Source: Poronia punctata (taxonomy: Eukaryota > Ascomycota > Sordariomycetes > Xylariales > Xylariaceae). Taken from it: a DNA stretch of 64,000 nucleotides. Shown in pieces: positions 12,517-25,282 of the stretch. The stretch lies in NCBI GenBank assembly GCA_022579005.1, contig MU401654.1, positions 1 through 64,000 on the forward strand. The letters run 5' to 3'. Each line of letters begins with the position of its first letter. Position 1 is the first letter of the stretch. The position numbers and the translations under genes were made by a program. A model generated the notes under the pieces. That model was not told where the DNA came from. It ran no database searches and saw only the letters and a list, made by a program, of their open reading frames with translations.

Positions 12517-12690
12517 TCTAGACAACCCCAAATACCTAAGGTAGGGGGTCTTTGCTTGAAATAATGGTTCGTTATATTAATTCCTAGATTTAATGGGATA
12601 TAGACACTCATAAATGATTAACACGCTACGAACATTTCACTGCCACGTAGTACCCGCTTCGTCAGTTTCTACCTCCCCTTCTCTCCTCCC

Positions 12691-14375
12691 CTACTCATAC
12701 CCAAAATCCAGAAAACTGCTGGTTGGCCACCCATTCTCAACATTGTACTCGTCTATTTCGGTCGTTCCCTGAAGAACCCTATACTTCTTCATATCACCAC
12801 ATCCTAGGGTCGTCTGATTGTTGCACTGGGGCTCAGGCGATGTGCTATCAGCTAGGAGGCCAGCAATCCGCTGCCCCACGTCGCGGCCTTCATAATAAGC
12901 CCCTTGCAAGAAGCCGTAGTACTGGGCCGATGTGCCCTCGCCAGCAAACCACAATCGGTCAACGTTTGACCGCAGATTTTGGTGCATCTCGAGCGTCATA
13001 CCTACGGGCCAGTTGCTGTAAGAGCCAAATGCCCATTCTTCGGTGCTCCACCGGGGATACATGAAGTCGATAGGGTCGGGGATGTCCTTGTCGGGGAACA
13101 TAGCCCTCAGGACTTCCATACACTCGGCCTTGGTTACATTGTCAGGCTGCTCCTCAATGCGATACGATTGTGGACCGACAACGGTAGCGAAGATGATGTT
13201 AGAACCTTCGTGGAAGCCCGGGCCGGTGAGAGACTGCCAGACGGGATAGTAGCCGCGGAAGTTAGAATCAGCATAGAGGAAATACTGAACCTCCGGATCC
13301 CAGAAGGTCTCGTTGAACTGGAAGAATACTTTGGTGTAGGTGCCCATCTGAAACTGCTCGATCGCCTGCCGCTTCCATCGGGGAAGCCTCGGCTTGAACT
13401 CGACCACGTCGTTTTGCAATACCCCAATCGAAAAGGTGGTGATGGCATCTAGTTTCTGGTCAGCAACGACAGTTTGACTTGTCGAGAGGGGATGAAAAGA
13501 TAGGTGCACCTACGTTCAGCTTCGACGCAGCCGCCGTCGTCGAATCGAACAGTAACGCCCTCTGGCCCGTAAGCGATAGACTTGACCATAGTATTCAGCA
13601 TGAGGCGGGGGTCGTCCTCTTCGAGGAATTCGTTCGCTTCGCCGATTATAAAGGCGTTGAAGCCCCTCTGGTCCCAGACAAAGTTATTCTCGTCACTCCA
13701 TTGATAGAAGGTCAGGTTATAACCGGCAATGCCGTACAACTGGCCGCTCTGCTCCGGCGGGTAGGCCGTCTCCCAGTCCCAGTACCACCATTCGACGGCT
13801 TGGGCGCGCATGTCCTTCTTGGGTTTCCACCCTGCAAGACTGTAGGCAGCGCGCATGCTGCTATCCTGCAAGTTTTCGGTCAAGATATAACCGGCCTCTT
13901 GCTCGGCTACTGTATAAGCCTCCTCCATCTCCTCAAAAAGAGAGCCGAAATCGGCAGGACCGCCCTCATCGTAGGTGAGGATGGAAGTATAGTTTGAGTA
14001 TGTGTTATTGATGCCGTACTTCTTTGCCAGTGTCCAAATTGGGTTCTCGGGACCGCCTTCGCTCCCTAGCCCCTGGACCCAATTCGCGCCGAGCTCGACC
14101 GTGTAAGGCGTGCCGTCAGGCTTCTTACCAAACTCGGTGTGCCGCACACGACCGCCGATGTAGTCATTGCGATCGATGATAAGAAAGTCTGTTACCGATG
14201 CGTCCGCCAGTGCATGGGCGGCGGTGATGCCTGCAACCCCGGCGCCGAGGATGGCAACCGTCGTCTTTTGACATTCCTCCGCCGGCCGATCATGGCCGGA
14301 GATTGGGGACGCGGTGGCTTGGTGAAAACTTAAAGCGCAGAGCGCCGCAGCGAGGCGATGGATAGAGAAGCCCAT
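12691..14375 (-). CDS. Secreted FAD-dependent amine (polyamine) oxidase
   Basis: Predicted 539 residues from 14375-13514 and 13448-12691. The 65-nt intron uses acceptor ACTAG; an earlier CCAG would break the frame. A signal peptide (about 1-23, hydrophobic core LAAALCALSF, Ala-x-Ala cleavage) leads into an FAD Rossmann motif AILGAGVAGITAAHAL and a following RNDYIGGR. The C-terminal flavin segment is LWFAGEGTSAQYYGFLQGAYYEG. This is the flavin monoamine/polyamine oxidase family, which oxidises amines with O2 to aldehyde, amine and H2O2. Several Asn-x-Ser/Thr sites (NNTYSN, NQTT) fit a secreted glycoprotein. The exact substrate is not readable; spermidine/spermine oxidase is the nearest guess. 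It sits 1.9 kb from the 3' end of the NRPS-like gene on the same strand. Confidence 0.88.
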
Positions 14376-16233
14376 GGTGAAGCACGCTTGAGTGCGTCCT
14401 CAAGGTTGCAACTCTCAACCCGCTTACAATCGGACACCCTTGTAAGAAGGATCAAGGGATTAGACAGGAAGCGACCCTGGACTGATAGGGAATATTCGGA
14501 CGACAAGATTGCCCGGTAATACGCTTTACTATTAGGATGGATTAGCTTTATCGCAACTGGTGCGATCGGAGGCTCTACTTATAACCAGGGAATGCCAAGA
14601 TGTCAAGCGATCTGAAGCCACGAGCAAGGTAGGTCACCTATCTGTCACCGCCAGCTGGGCATCAATAGTCAAGTCTACTACTGCTAGTCTACCTATAGAT
14701 GCAGCAGTCGTTGTGCTTCTTGTTTTTCTTGTTTCTCTGGCCTGGGCAATGAATGTCGCAGAAGCGCATCAGCAGTGCAACACAGTTACCTACGTGCGTA
14801 TCTAACCCAGAGCCTCTTCATATAACACGATAGGTTGTTGTCTCAAAACAAGACCCATGTACCTGGCCCTGGCCTGGCAACCTGGCGTGCCTGGCTGGCT
14901 GAACGAAATCAGCAAAATAAGGTATGGTATAGGTATTCGGCAAGTGCATGGAGGTATGCAGGTGAACTGACAAGGGCCCTCTAGCGGCCTTGAGCTATAA
15001 TTCGCCGAATGTATCATGGCGTAGTGAAGAGTGCCTAGGGTTTAGATAGGCAGGTATGTACAGTATGAGTGCCTGTCTTAGACGATCAGGTTGGGAACCT
15101 TGGATTGGTTTTCGGCGGGATTAGGATTTTCTCTTCTTTTGAGCTTTTGAACTTCCAGTAATGACGAGGCCGAGACCTACCAGATTGGTTCAGTTTCCCA
15201 ATACGACATGTCGACAACCCTGGGCCGGCTCGTTAGGGTATACGGGGATGGAGAAAAAGGGTTGTTGGCAACTTGGTACCCTGGAACCTTCAAAAGCGGC
15301 TCTCCGTATCAATAGAGTTGTCGATCTCCCGCTGTTCTGGTTGGTCATCAAGCCGGAAGAAGAAATAAAAGAACTTATATTGATGCTGTATCCAATTATC
15401 CATTGCCATGTCAGCGGCACATATCATCAAATAGCGTCATATGGCATTTCAGTGCTGCTGTTTGTGATGTTGTGTTATGTTTTGGGGTAATTACAATCTA
15501 AATAGGTACCTAGACTAGATCCTAGCTCCGGGGGCTAGCAGGCTTCACGATGTGGGATAGGGCAATCCCCGTACACCTCGAAAACACTCAAATTAAAGAT
15601 GGCGTTCGGGCGATAAGATAGGTGATTCCGGGGTTGCACGCTAACCAACAGGGTTGAACCAATAAGGAGTGAGCCTGTGAGGAACATTGGGTGGGGTGTG
15701 CCCCTCGTGCCTGCCACGCCTGCCTCCTCTGTTTTCGGTTAAAGTCTAGGTAGGTACTCCCGGTTCTGTCCGGGTGCTCGCACAAATCTACAGTAAACCT
15801 CAAGACAATAGGACTTCACAACACCAAGATAGGATCATGGAATGGCTAATTTGAGAGCATTTTGAGTATATACAATTCTTGTTGTCTAATCTAAAAGTAT
15901 TTTTTTATGTCGAGTAGACATGGAACTATATACAGGAATGTCGTTCGTGGGTGTCATGTAGTAGCGTAGACAATAGGATAAATCGAAATTTTTGAAACCC
16001 CCGGAAAAGCTTGTTCTTGCCGTTTGGCTACGAAGCATGATAACTCCTCCACCTCGTGCACATTATATACCCATGAGCTGTCGAGATGGTTTATGCCAGA
16101 TGATGATGACGAAAGCCGATCATTAAAAGAGATTAGGAAAAGGAAAAGGAAAAGGAAAAATCAGAAACCCCCCATGAAATGCCTAGGTATTTTGTTTTCC
16201 AGCTCTGCCAACTCCTGAAATGCCTGTCATGAA
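14376..16233. other. Intergenic region
   Basis: 1.86 kb between two minus-strand genes, so it holds the amine oxidase promoter and the 3' side of the NRPS-like gene. An (AGGAAA)4-like microsatellite lies at about 16135-16158. No supported gene. Confidence 0.5.
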
Positions 16234-19200
16234 CTACATCACTCTCCGTCCCCGTGCCCTGCTGGCAGGCCAGCCTTGCATGGTCTCACCCTCGCCGACG
16301 ATGTCGCCGGCCATGATCAGCGTGTTCTCCAAGAGACAGCTGTCATTCTCCATCCTGGCGCCGCTCAAGAGACGGCTGTTGCTGCGAAGCACGCACCTGT
16401 CGCCGACGTGCAGCCTGTTGAGATCGAACTTGCCACGCGTGTTGATGTGTCCGACGAGACTAGCGTCGTCGACAACCACACGGTCGCCCATTTCCAGTAG
16501 GTCGGGCTCGGTGAACATGAGACTCGGGCGGCCGCTGACGAAGAGGGCGCAATCCTTGCCGATCTTGGCGCCCATGGCCCGGAAGTACCAGCTGACGTAA
16601 GCGGTACCCGTGAGCATGCCGAGAATACCGCGGCGGCCGAAGCAGCGGCGGCGGATGCGCTCGATGGCCAGGAACAGCTGCCAACGTTGGCAGTAGCTGC
16701 TCTTGTCCCAGTCGTAGTTGCCCGGCATGCGGCGACCGAGCAGGACCCACTTGGAGGCGATGACAAAGCCGAGGGCGAGGACGCTTTGCACGGCCAGGAT
16801 GGCGGAGAGAAGGGCGGAGCAGAGGCCGAAGAGGACAAAGGGGTCATACCAGTGGCCGTTGCCGAGCCAGAGCGTGCGCTCGAACACCCTGGCGACGACC
16901 TGCATCGACGAGATGGAGGCGGCGCTCCAGTAAGCGGCGGTGAAGATGATGGTGAAGGTCGAGTAGAGGAAGATCATCCATTGACGCCAGACAAAGTAGG
17001 GAGCCTTGCGCTGATAGAAGGCGCGTCCGAAGGGGGAGGTGGAGTCGACCTCCTGAGGGCCTACGCCACGGTGGACCGAGGTGGCAGTGGACGCGGTGGG
17101 GGTGGTCTCGTACGACTCCCCTCCATTCGGAGCGCGGACCGAGGAGATGGTGATGGTGAGGGCGTTGTGGCGCGGTTCGGGTTCGATGCTGGCCTTCTTG
17201 CTCAACTCTCGGCGGTCGAACTGTTTGGGCTTGTCCGACTGGACGCCAGGCGCGACCTCGGCGGCTTCAGCGTTCCGGACACCGAGGAAGACAGAGTCGC
17301 CACCCTTGGATCCGACATAGACGCCGTGAGGCTCGTACGACCGGCCTCGCTGGGTGAGGCAGCCACTGCCCATGGTGGTACCCTCGCCGACGGTGACGCC
17401 CGGGAACGCGATGACACGATCCGCCATCATGGCGCCGTCACCGATCTTGATATAGTCGGAGCCGTTGCCGTCGTTGGTGATGAGGTGGCTTCGCGAGCCG
17501 AAGACGACGTCGCTGCCCACCTCGATAAGCTCATAGTCGCCTATGCTGGGACCGGTACCAGGCCAGTACACGCGCTGGCCGACCTTGCCGCCAAGCATGC
17601 GGATGGCGATGCTGGTAGCCTCGTAGTGCTGGCCGAATAGGTTCGTCATCTCGAACAGTTGCTTGTTGGGCAGGATAGCAGCCATCAAGCTCATGCGCCA
17701 GTGGTCGAAGCCGCTCCTCTCTTCAACGGTGCTCGGTCGGAGGGGTCCCTTCACAATCCTAAAGAGCGTCCGGATGACTACTGCAAAGATGAAGACGAAG
17801 AAGGGACCGAAGAAGGTACGTAGGACACGAGCAAGGTAGTACCAGCCGACTCGCTCTCCCTCGGTAAACCAGTGGAGCACGGTGATGAGTTGGGTACGCT
17901 TCACCTCAGCCGCGGGGATCACGAGGAGAACGAGACCGAAGAGCCAAGGCAGCTGGTACAGGAAGGTGGAGACGACTTTGAAGGGATAAACGCCGAAGAG
18001 GGTGACGGCCCAGTGAGCCTTGGCCGCCTTGGTCGCGGATAGATTGCGGTTGGTGGCATTTGCGTCACGGAGCTCCCAAGAAGACGACCTTCCACCAATG
18101 CAAGCAGCGTCCGGAATGGTGGCGCCAGGGGCGATGCTTGAGCTCACTCCGACGGAAGCATCCCGACCGATTGTGATCTTGCCCAGGTACATGGCCGTGT
18201 TGTGCTCGCCAGCCATGGGGCGAACAATGCAGCGATCCAATGTGGCATTGTCTCCAATCTCGATAAGATCCCACTCTCCCAACTGAGCATTCTTGATGGT
18301 GACGTTGGATCCGATCTTCGCGCCCAGGAGGCGGTAGTACCAGATCAGCGTTGTATCCGTCCAGTTGAAGAGGCCACGGCCGAATATCATGACGGCCTTC
18401 TCTGTCAACCACCACCGAGTGTGGTAAACTCCCCACATGGGATATAATCCTTCCTTGAGGCGGCCGACGACGATCCACTTGAAGATAATGCCGACAAAGG
18501 GCATGACGATGCCAGTAGCCAATCGGGCGATCAGGATGCTAACAATGATACCTACCAATCGGCCGATGACAAAGTCGTTCAACTTCAGAATTTGCGAATA
18601 CGTAAGCGCATACATGAAGAAGGTCCAGGGGAAGGCTCGCTTGATCGGATAGAAAATCATAATGGGGGCGAGCTGGAGCAGTAGGAGGAAAGGGTTGGTG
18701 GAGCTGTGTGTCTTGAGAACGCGAGATGACTGGGCCGTCTCTTCGACGTCGCCGGTGCGCTCTGCCAATTCCTCTTCTATATAGTCGCATAGGTCGTCGA
18801 CGGAGCCCTGCTTGAAGATGAAGTCGATGGGGATGCGCACGCCGAACTCGGCACGGATGGTGGACAGGAGCTTGCCAGCGCGCAGAGAGTCGCCTCCGAG
18901 GTCGAAGAATGTCTTGCGCGGGTCGATCTCCTTGGTTCGGAGCTGCAGTATATCGGCAAACATACGAGTGAGCTTGATTGACGTGGTGTCGGCGAGGGTG
19001 GTGGTCTCGGAATACTGGGCTTCTTTGAGAAGTTGCGCCAGCATTCCCTGGTCGACCATGCCCTTCTCGTCGCGGGGCAGCGGCTTCGAGAGAGCGTTGA
19101 AGGACTGAGGGACGAGATAGCCGTGGATGTTCTCAAAGAGAGTCTTCTTGAGCCCGTCGGCGTCATCATCGTCGGGGATCACGTCTTCGTAGGTCCTGGG

Positions 19201-21194
19201 CGCTAGGTACGCTGTCAAGGTTCCGGTGTGATGTTGGGCTTCAATGTAGATGTCGAAGCGAGACGGGGTGAAGGCCTGAATGTGTTCGAGCGCGATGGCT
19301 GGTGTGACCCTGCAAGCCTTGGTGGGGATGGCGACAGTCAGCGCCGTCTCGGGCGGGGGACAGACGGCCGTGAAATGTCTGCTGTGGAACGGTGTCTCGT
19401 CATCGACAACCGGCATACCGAACCGCTCGCCCAGCTTTACTCGCAGGACCTTGTTGTTCCTCTTGGGCACGTCGTCCATGTAGACTATGACGACTGGCCA
19501 TTTGACCTGCTGTAGGGACGACCTCAGAGCTTGTTGCAAAACACGTAGGTCTACCTTGGGCTTGCCAGGAGGCGTGACAAGTACAATGCCAACAACTTCC
19601 TGGAGTGTCTCGTGTCGGAGAGAAAAGGCAAGCGCCTGTGAAACTCTTCCGAAGATGGGCGAGTCTTCGCGTCCAGCTGCCAATACGATGGCGTTTTCTA
19701 CTTCAAAGGGAGAGATGAGTTCTCCACCTCGGTTAATCACCTCCTTGTTTCGGCCAGTGATGTAGAGGTATCCGGCCTCGTCCAAATACCCAATATCACC
19801 AGAGTCGAACCAGCCATCGGCGAAAAACGGTGACTTGTCGATGGTTCCATCGGGCTTGAGGTAGCCAGGGAACAGCGGGCTACCACGGAGGCACTACATG
19901 TGCAAAGTCAGCGGACTCGTTACATATCGCAAATCCCAAGAAACGAAGCTATGGATTTGTAGCTGGGAAAGGGAAACAAAACTTACAATCCGTCCTGGGA
20001 CGAAGTTGTCCAGTTCCTTGTCGTTACCATCAAGGATCTTGAGTTCCGGGCCGGTGATGATGCCCGAAGTTCCAGGGCGGTCCAGGGCGTAATTCAAAGG
20101 AGGAGTGCTGATGGGCATGCACTCGGTCATACCATAACTAGGGAGGACTATGCAGTTGAAGGTGTTCTTCAGTCTATCCGCTAGGGTGGGGAGCAGTGAG
20201 CCGGCCGCATTGCAGATAAGTCGGATTTCACTGGAATCCAAAGTTAGTAACAACCTTCTCTAAAAGGGGGCAAGCAGGCGATGGGGAATACTCACGACTT
20301 GGCCAATGCAGCAATTCTATTCTGACCTTCCTCTAGAATCATCGAGTGCATGGTAGGCGATGCGTAGTACCATGTAGGTTGAACCTCTTCCACCTGATCC
20401 CAGAACAGGTTGGGGTCAAAGCTGGGACAGCAGATAGTGGAGCCCCCAGAGAACAACGGCGCAAAGATATTTCGGATGATACCTCCTCTGCACGAAACGA
20501 TTTATTAGCCCACGGCCGGCGACGGCAAAGAAGAATAAACGGAGAGCCAGCAAACTTACACATGATACAAGGGCATCATGTTGAGACATATGTCTTTGCT
20601 TGTGAGGCCCCATGTCTCGGCAACGATCTCGACGCCGTGCAAGATCCCGCCCACATTGATCGGGACAACCTTCCTATTTCCACTCGTTCCGCTTGTGAAC
20701 AATACCATAGCAATGTCCTCTCCTCGGTTCGGGGCCGGCTGTTTCGATGGAGCTCGGGAGGTGTTGCTCTTCAGGCGGATCCCTGCCTTGTCCTCCTCGA
20801 GGAGGAATACGTCCAGCCCAGTCGAGTAGAGCTCTAGTGTGGAAGCTTCCGACTCTTGGGTTATGACGGCACTGGCTCCGGCGAGCTCGATATCGGCCTT
20901 GACTTGGGCCGGGCCGGCAGCCGGGTTAATGGGAGCAGCAACATAGGAGTTAGATACGGCGATGACCGTTGCTGCCAAAAGAGGTCCATTGGGGATGATG
21001 ATGGCGATGATCGGTTTCGGGAGACAGCCCTTGTTCTCGGTAGAGATGGTCAAGCCACTCACAAAGTCGTGAAGTTGCCGGTGAGTGATGGCCGGCTTGA
21101 AGTTTGAATAGCGAAGAGCGGGCTTCGGGCTTGTGTGAAGAGACCCAACGATAGTCTGCGGCCCCTGAGTGACCTTGCGCCCTGCGGAAGCCAT
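16234..21194 (-). CDS. NRPS-like enzyme: adenylation, carrier and three hexapeptide-repeat (Pls/TIGR02353-type) domains
   Basis: Predicted 1576 residues from exons 21194-20560, 20487-20296, 20230-19987 and 19893-16234; introns of 72, 65 and 93 nt close the frame. Residues about 1-510 form an ANL adenylation domain: LFTSGTSG at 165-172, SYGMTEC, GWFDSGDIGYLDE, ITGRNKEVINRGGEL and the catalytic-Lys region NNKVLR. A thiolation domain follows with FFDLGGDSL, its phosphopantetheine Ser near 693. Then come membrane helices (from about 755) alternating with three left-handed beta-helix segments (for example AKIGSNVTIKNAQLGEWDLI, YIKIGDGAMMADRVIAFPGV, LLEMGDRVVVDDASL). There is no C, TE or reductase domain. 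This order matches bacterial poly-lysine synthetase-like proteins. The substrate is unknown; the A domain looks closer to acyl-CoA ligases than to amino-acid NRPS domains. Confidence 0.88.
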
Positions 21195-24100
21195 CTTGTC
21201 CTGGTGGAAAAGACGGTTATGGACTTCTTCCCAAAAGAAAAAAGAAGAAAAGGAGAGAAAAGTCGACAGCTATGCACTAGGTATAGCCAATATATACTGT
21301 GCTCGCGGTATACTCGACTATTCCACGGCTGTTCTGCGCTGCTATTACGGCAGGGCACTTAAAGACCGTGGATTCGAAGAAGAAGAGGAGAATAGTCTAT
21401 CCAGCCATGACTATAACAACAAAGGGAAGGGCCGACTTGGTAGACTGGCCGATGTATATATATTGTCGACCCTGGGAGAGCACTCGAGGTAGGCTTGTAC
21501 TGTTGACTAACCCCGATAAGAGTATAGTTCTATTCCGATTTACCCCCCGGTTCCTTTCTGGCGTAGAGGATCCGCGAGGATTGGAAAATTGGACCTGATC
21601 TGCGGATTGATAAGTCTACATACTTGGCAACGCGACATCACTTTTCAAAGTAGGCAATAGCCCTTGCCGCCGCACGAAAATCATGGTTCCTGAACTGGGT
21701 CGTATTTTTTACCGGCCAATCCCGCCCCAAACAGGTCTTTCGATGAAGCACGTTCAAGCACGAACGAGTACATTACGCCTTTCTGCGGATTCTCCAGCTT
21801 TCTCTTGTTTCTTATCTTATTGCTAATTCACGCGCCGACACCCGGCCACTACTGGCGATAGGAACCCATGGTACGCACAGAGCATCTTGCGAGCTGAAAT
21901 ATCTAGCCAAGGTATAACCCATGGCAGCCTAACACTTGATAACGACGTCGGGCTCGGACAAACGCCGACAAGCTTCAGACGGCCGTAGTGGACGCCGTCG
22001 TTTAAGTAGCCACTGGAAAATTACCATCCTTCTACAGAGTTTGCAATAGGGGCCCCGGGGTAAGAGACTAACAAGGAAAAAGGTGAAAAAGTAGCTACGT
22101 TACACGTCTCGAAACAACCGTTGGACAGGTCGTTGGAGATGTGGTGGAGGAAGGTGTGAGTGCTTCGACCAATGGAAGTTCTGAGGTCAGCTCGAATTGG
22201 CAAGTCTGCACCCACACGGAGTAAAGAAAGGCAGCTTCGCACACAGCAATATTTGCGAATTTTCTACAAGGGCAGGTCTTATTTCTCTTCTTCCCTATCC
22301 TCCTTCTGTTCTTTTACGTGCCTGTCATATCTTATCTAATAAAATTTCACTTTCCAACTTTGCCTTCCTAAAGAAGTGATGTTAGCCAGGGTGTACAATT
22401 AAAGTTATCAGGCTTACAGTCCTTATTCGTCAATAGGCATGAATATCACAGCCCCACAGATCCATATTTAGATAGGGCAATGGACCAGGGGACCAAGTCT
22501 AGCTAGTTTTAGCTGCCGTGGCTCGATGCTGCTGATGACCTTAATTACATCTTTCTTTCGGCCACAAGGGTGGCGCTCCGGCAAATTTTAATAAGGACAA
22601 GTGTAGCCTTTCTCGCATCCCTAGTCAGGAGCTAAGGACAGGCTAAGCACGAGCTAAGAACCAACTAGGAATCGACTAAGGCAGGCCAAGCTAACAAGGT
22701 TCAAAACCTACGTGTAGTAAAACTGAGCGAGCGTCGCAAAGATATCGCAAGACATGGGCTCATGGAAGACATGGTAGAGATTCGCTCGAGCGCCTTGCCA
22801 CCGTACTGTATGTCGCCTTGGCCTGCATCGTCCCTTTCCGCTAACAAAGGGAAAGTGCCGCGTTGGTTGCCAATTAAGTTGGGCCCAAGTGCAGAGAATG
22901 TAGTCATAAACTAGTTATCGATGGGGGGATATGCATATCCAGGCCCATATTCAGGTCCATATCGTGCCCATATCGTGGGCATATCGTCAAGGTTGCCAAC
23001 AGGATTTGCGCTGCCGCAATTTTTGCATAGAAGGTGGCATGCCTCGTTTCGATCTTTCTCGGAGGCTCCCGGAAGTCAAGCAATATTAGTTTCGCCGAGC
23101 ATGCGATGCAAGGGCCTGCAAGGGGGACCGCAACACGCTCGACCACCATTGGCTCCCCAGCACGTCATGCCACAGTGCCTTCGAGTAGAGTTATGACCAT
23201 AGCGATCCAACCCGTCCGTCAACACACGTCCGTCCACAGCCCGTCGACGCCTAGGAGGCATTCTTTGCCAAGCAGATTCACATGCGACATGTCTATGTAG
23301 GAAGTATGTGCGCGCCTAGGGTTTCATGACAACTGATACGACTATCTCATAACGAAGTAGAGATTGTCCACCGGACTGGGTGAGGCATTAATACCTGAAA
23401 GGGAAACCTGGTGAGGACAGAACGTCTGTATTCGAAGTAAAAGATTAGGTAACCAGAGAATCGATATGGTGTAGGGCATACTCTGGATAGAGTGATAACC
23501 CTAAGACTGCCCTAAGCGATGGACACGGAAGAAATACCGTTGTTGGAACGACGGCATTTCATGTGCGGGCAGCGGGTTTGCCCTACACAGCATATTACTG
23601 TACTTGCTGATGCCGGTAGTTGTGTTAGGTTCGGACGTCCTAGGAACGCCCACTCCAGACCTAACCCATCTTGCCCACAACTGTCAACTACTATCGAGTT
23701 ACAGAATGGAAGGCTTGGCAGGTGGGCCGGGCAGGAGTGGCAGGCAGGTTGGACTAGGTAGACTAGACCGGGTTTGGACAACATAGGTCAAATACAATAC
23801 ATGCATTAGTATCCGCCAAAACATTTTTCCTACACTGAAAATCCTTTCCCTAATTTCTTGCGCTGGGGTCTTAGTAAGTACGATGTCTGTGAGAGGAGTT
23901 CTGAGCAGGGCGGTGGCCGGATTTTGATAAGGAAGTGTTGAAGGAATCAGGCCTAGATTCCCTCGCCCCTCTCTTTCGTGACTAACCGCGTACAGAACGC
24001 TCTATCAAGATTGTCCAACAAGGACTCGACGAGGTCTCAGCAATCGTAAACCATGTCAAAACACCATCTTGTGTCTTCCTCCACTAATCGGCCTGGCTCG

Positions 24101-25282
24101 AGGCTAGAAGAACACTAGAATCTGTATTTTCTTTTTCCCGCCGTCGGCATGGCAGATCTTTCGGCGCCAATGACTATCGAGGATATTCTCCACCGCCGAC
24201 GTTTTACCTTTTTACTTTTGATTGATTTAGGCAACGTATAATTCATCTCGAGGCATAGATAAACTCTTCTCTGAACAGCAAACAGCGCAGACAATCATTT
24301 GAGTTTGAATTTCGCTCACGATCTTCAATCCATCTGCCACCGCGCGCATAATGATGTACGGTTATCGTGATGCCGGTCACTGTTCCGCCCATAAAATTTT
24401 CGATGATAACGAGAATCTTAGACCAGGTTTTACCCCTGGTTCCTGGCATTGCTCATGCAGATCACCCGGACGCGCTACTGCATTTTACAGGGAAAGGTCA
24501 TTACATAAGGCCGGGGGGTTTGAGCGGTCTAAATCCGATAAAGCCTTTTACGGATTATCACACCTTATCGTACCTGCCTAGCTAGGTACCTCCTTCGTCA
24601 AGTCTAGTACAATGGATTAGGTGTACCCAACGCCTACCAGTACTTTGGGTATTGCGATGATAGGCAAAGTAACAGTAATCGCCGCAGAATCTACCCAAGG
24701 TATCAGAACCTAGATAACCAGGTAACAACCCGCTATAACCAAGGTAGAGAGGTGTGCTACATGTTCCCCTTGTGTCTCTCATCCATTGCCCCAGGAAATT
24801 TGAATAGTAACGTATACGGTATATGTAGTACGAGTATGTATGTAATAAGGAGATATGCACGGCTCCCTCCATCGCTCCGATAAGGTAAAAGGTGGGTTGC
24901 AGGTGAGCCTCCTGCTTTTGTCCATTTACTTAACCCCCTCTTTAATTAAAAAAAAAATGAGAAAAAGTTCTTCCATCATCTTCTCTATTGATTGAATTTT
25001 CTTTCTAAAACTTTTCCCTTTTTCATTTTGTTTACGCTTCAATTAAGAAAGTGGGACCTAATGCAGGTAATACACAAATACCGTGATTTTATTGGCAGTG
25101 ATCGTCGGTGAGCTTAATGGTGAGTGATGGAAGTTTGTATCTGCTGAGGCGGTGCATAGCCGGTTCTTGGCCTCGCCTTGGCGTCGCTGGCGTCACAAGT
25201 TACGTAGGTAACCAATTCTTATGCTAATTGCCCACCCCGTTTTCTTCACGTTGCTCTTGTCTCCAATCATGAAGAGAGTATC
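21195..25282. other. 4-kb divergent intergenic region
   Basis: Upstream DNA of both the NRPS-like gene (-) and the DHCR24-like gene (+). It contains low-order repeats: degenerate AGCTAAG-type units at about 22632-22690 and CCATATCGTG-type units at about 22940-22990. All reading frames are short, overlapping and featureless. A noncoding RNA or a rapidly evolving gene cannot be excluded. Confidence 0.4.
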
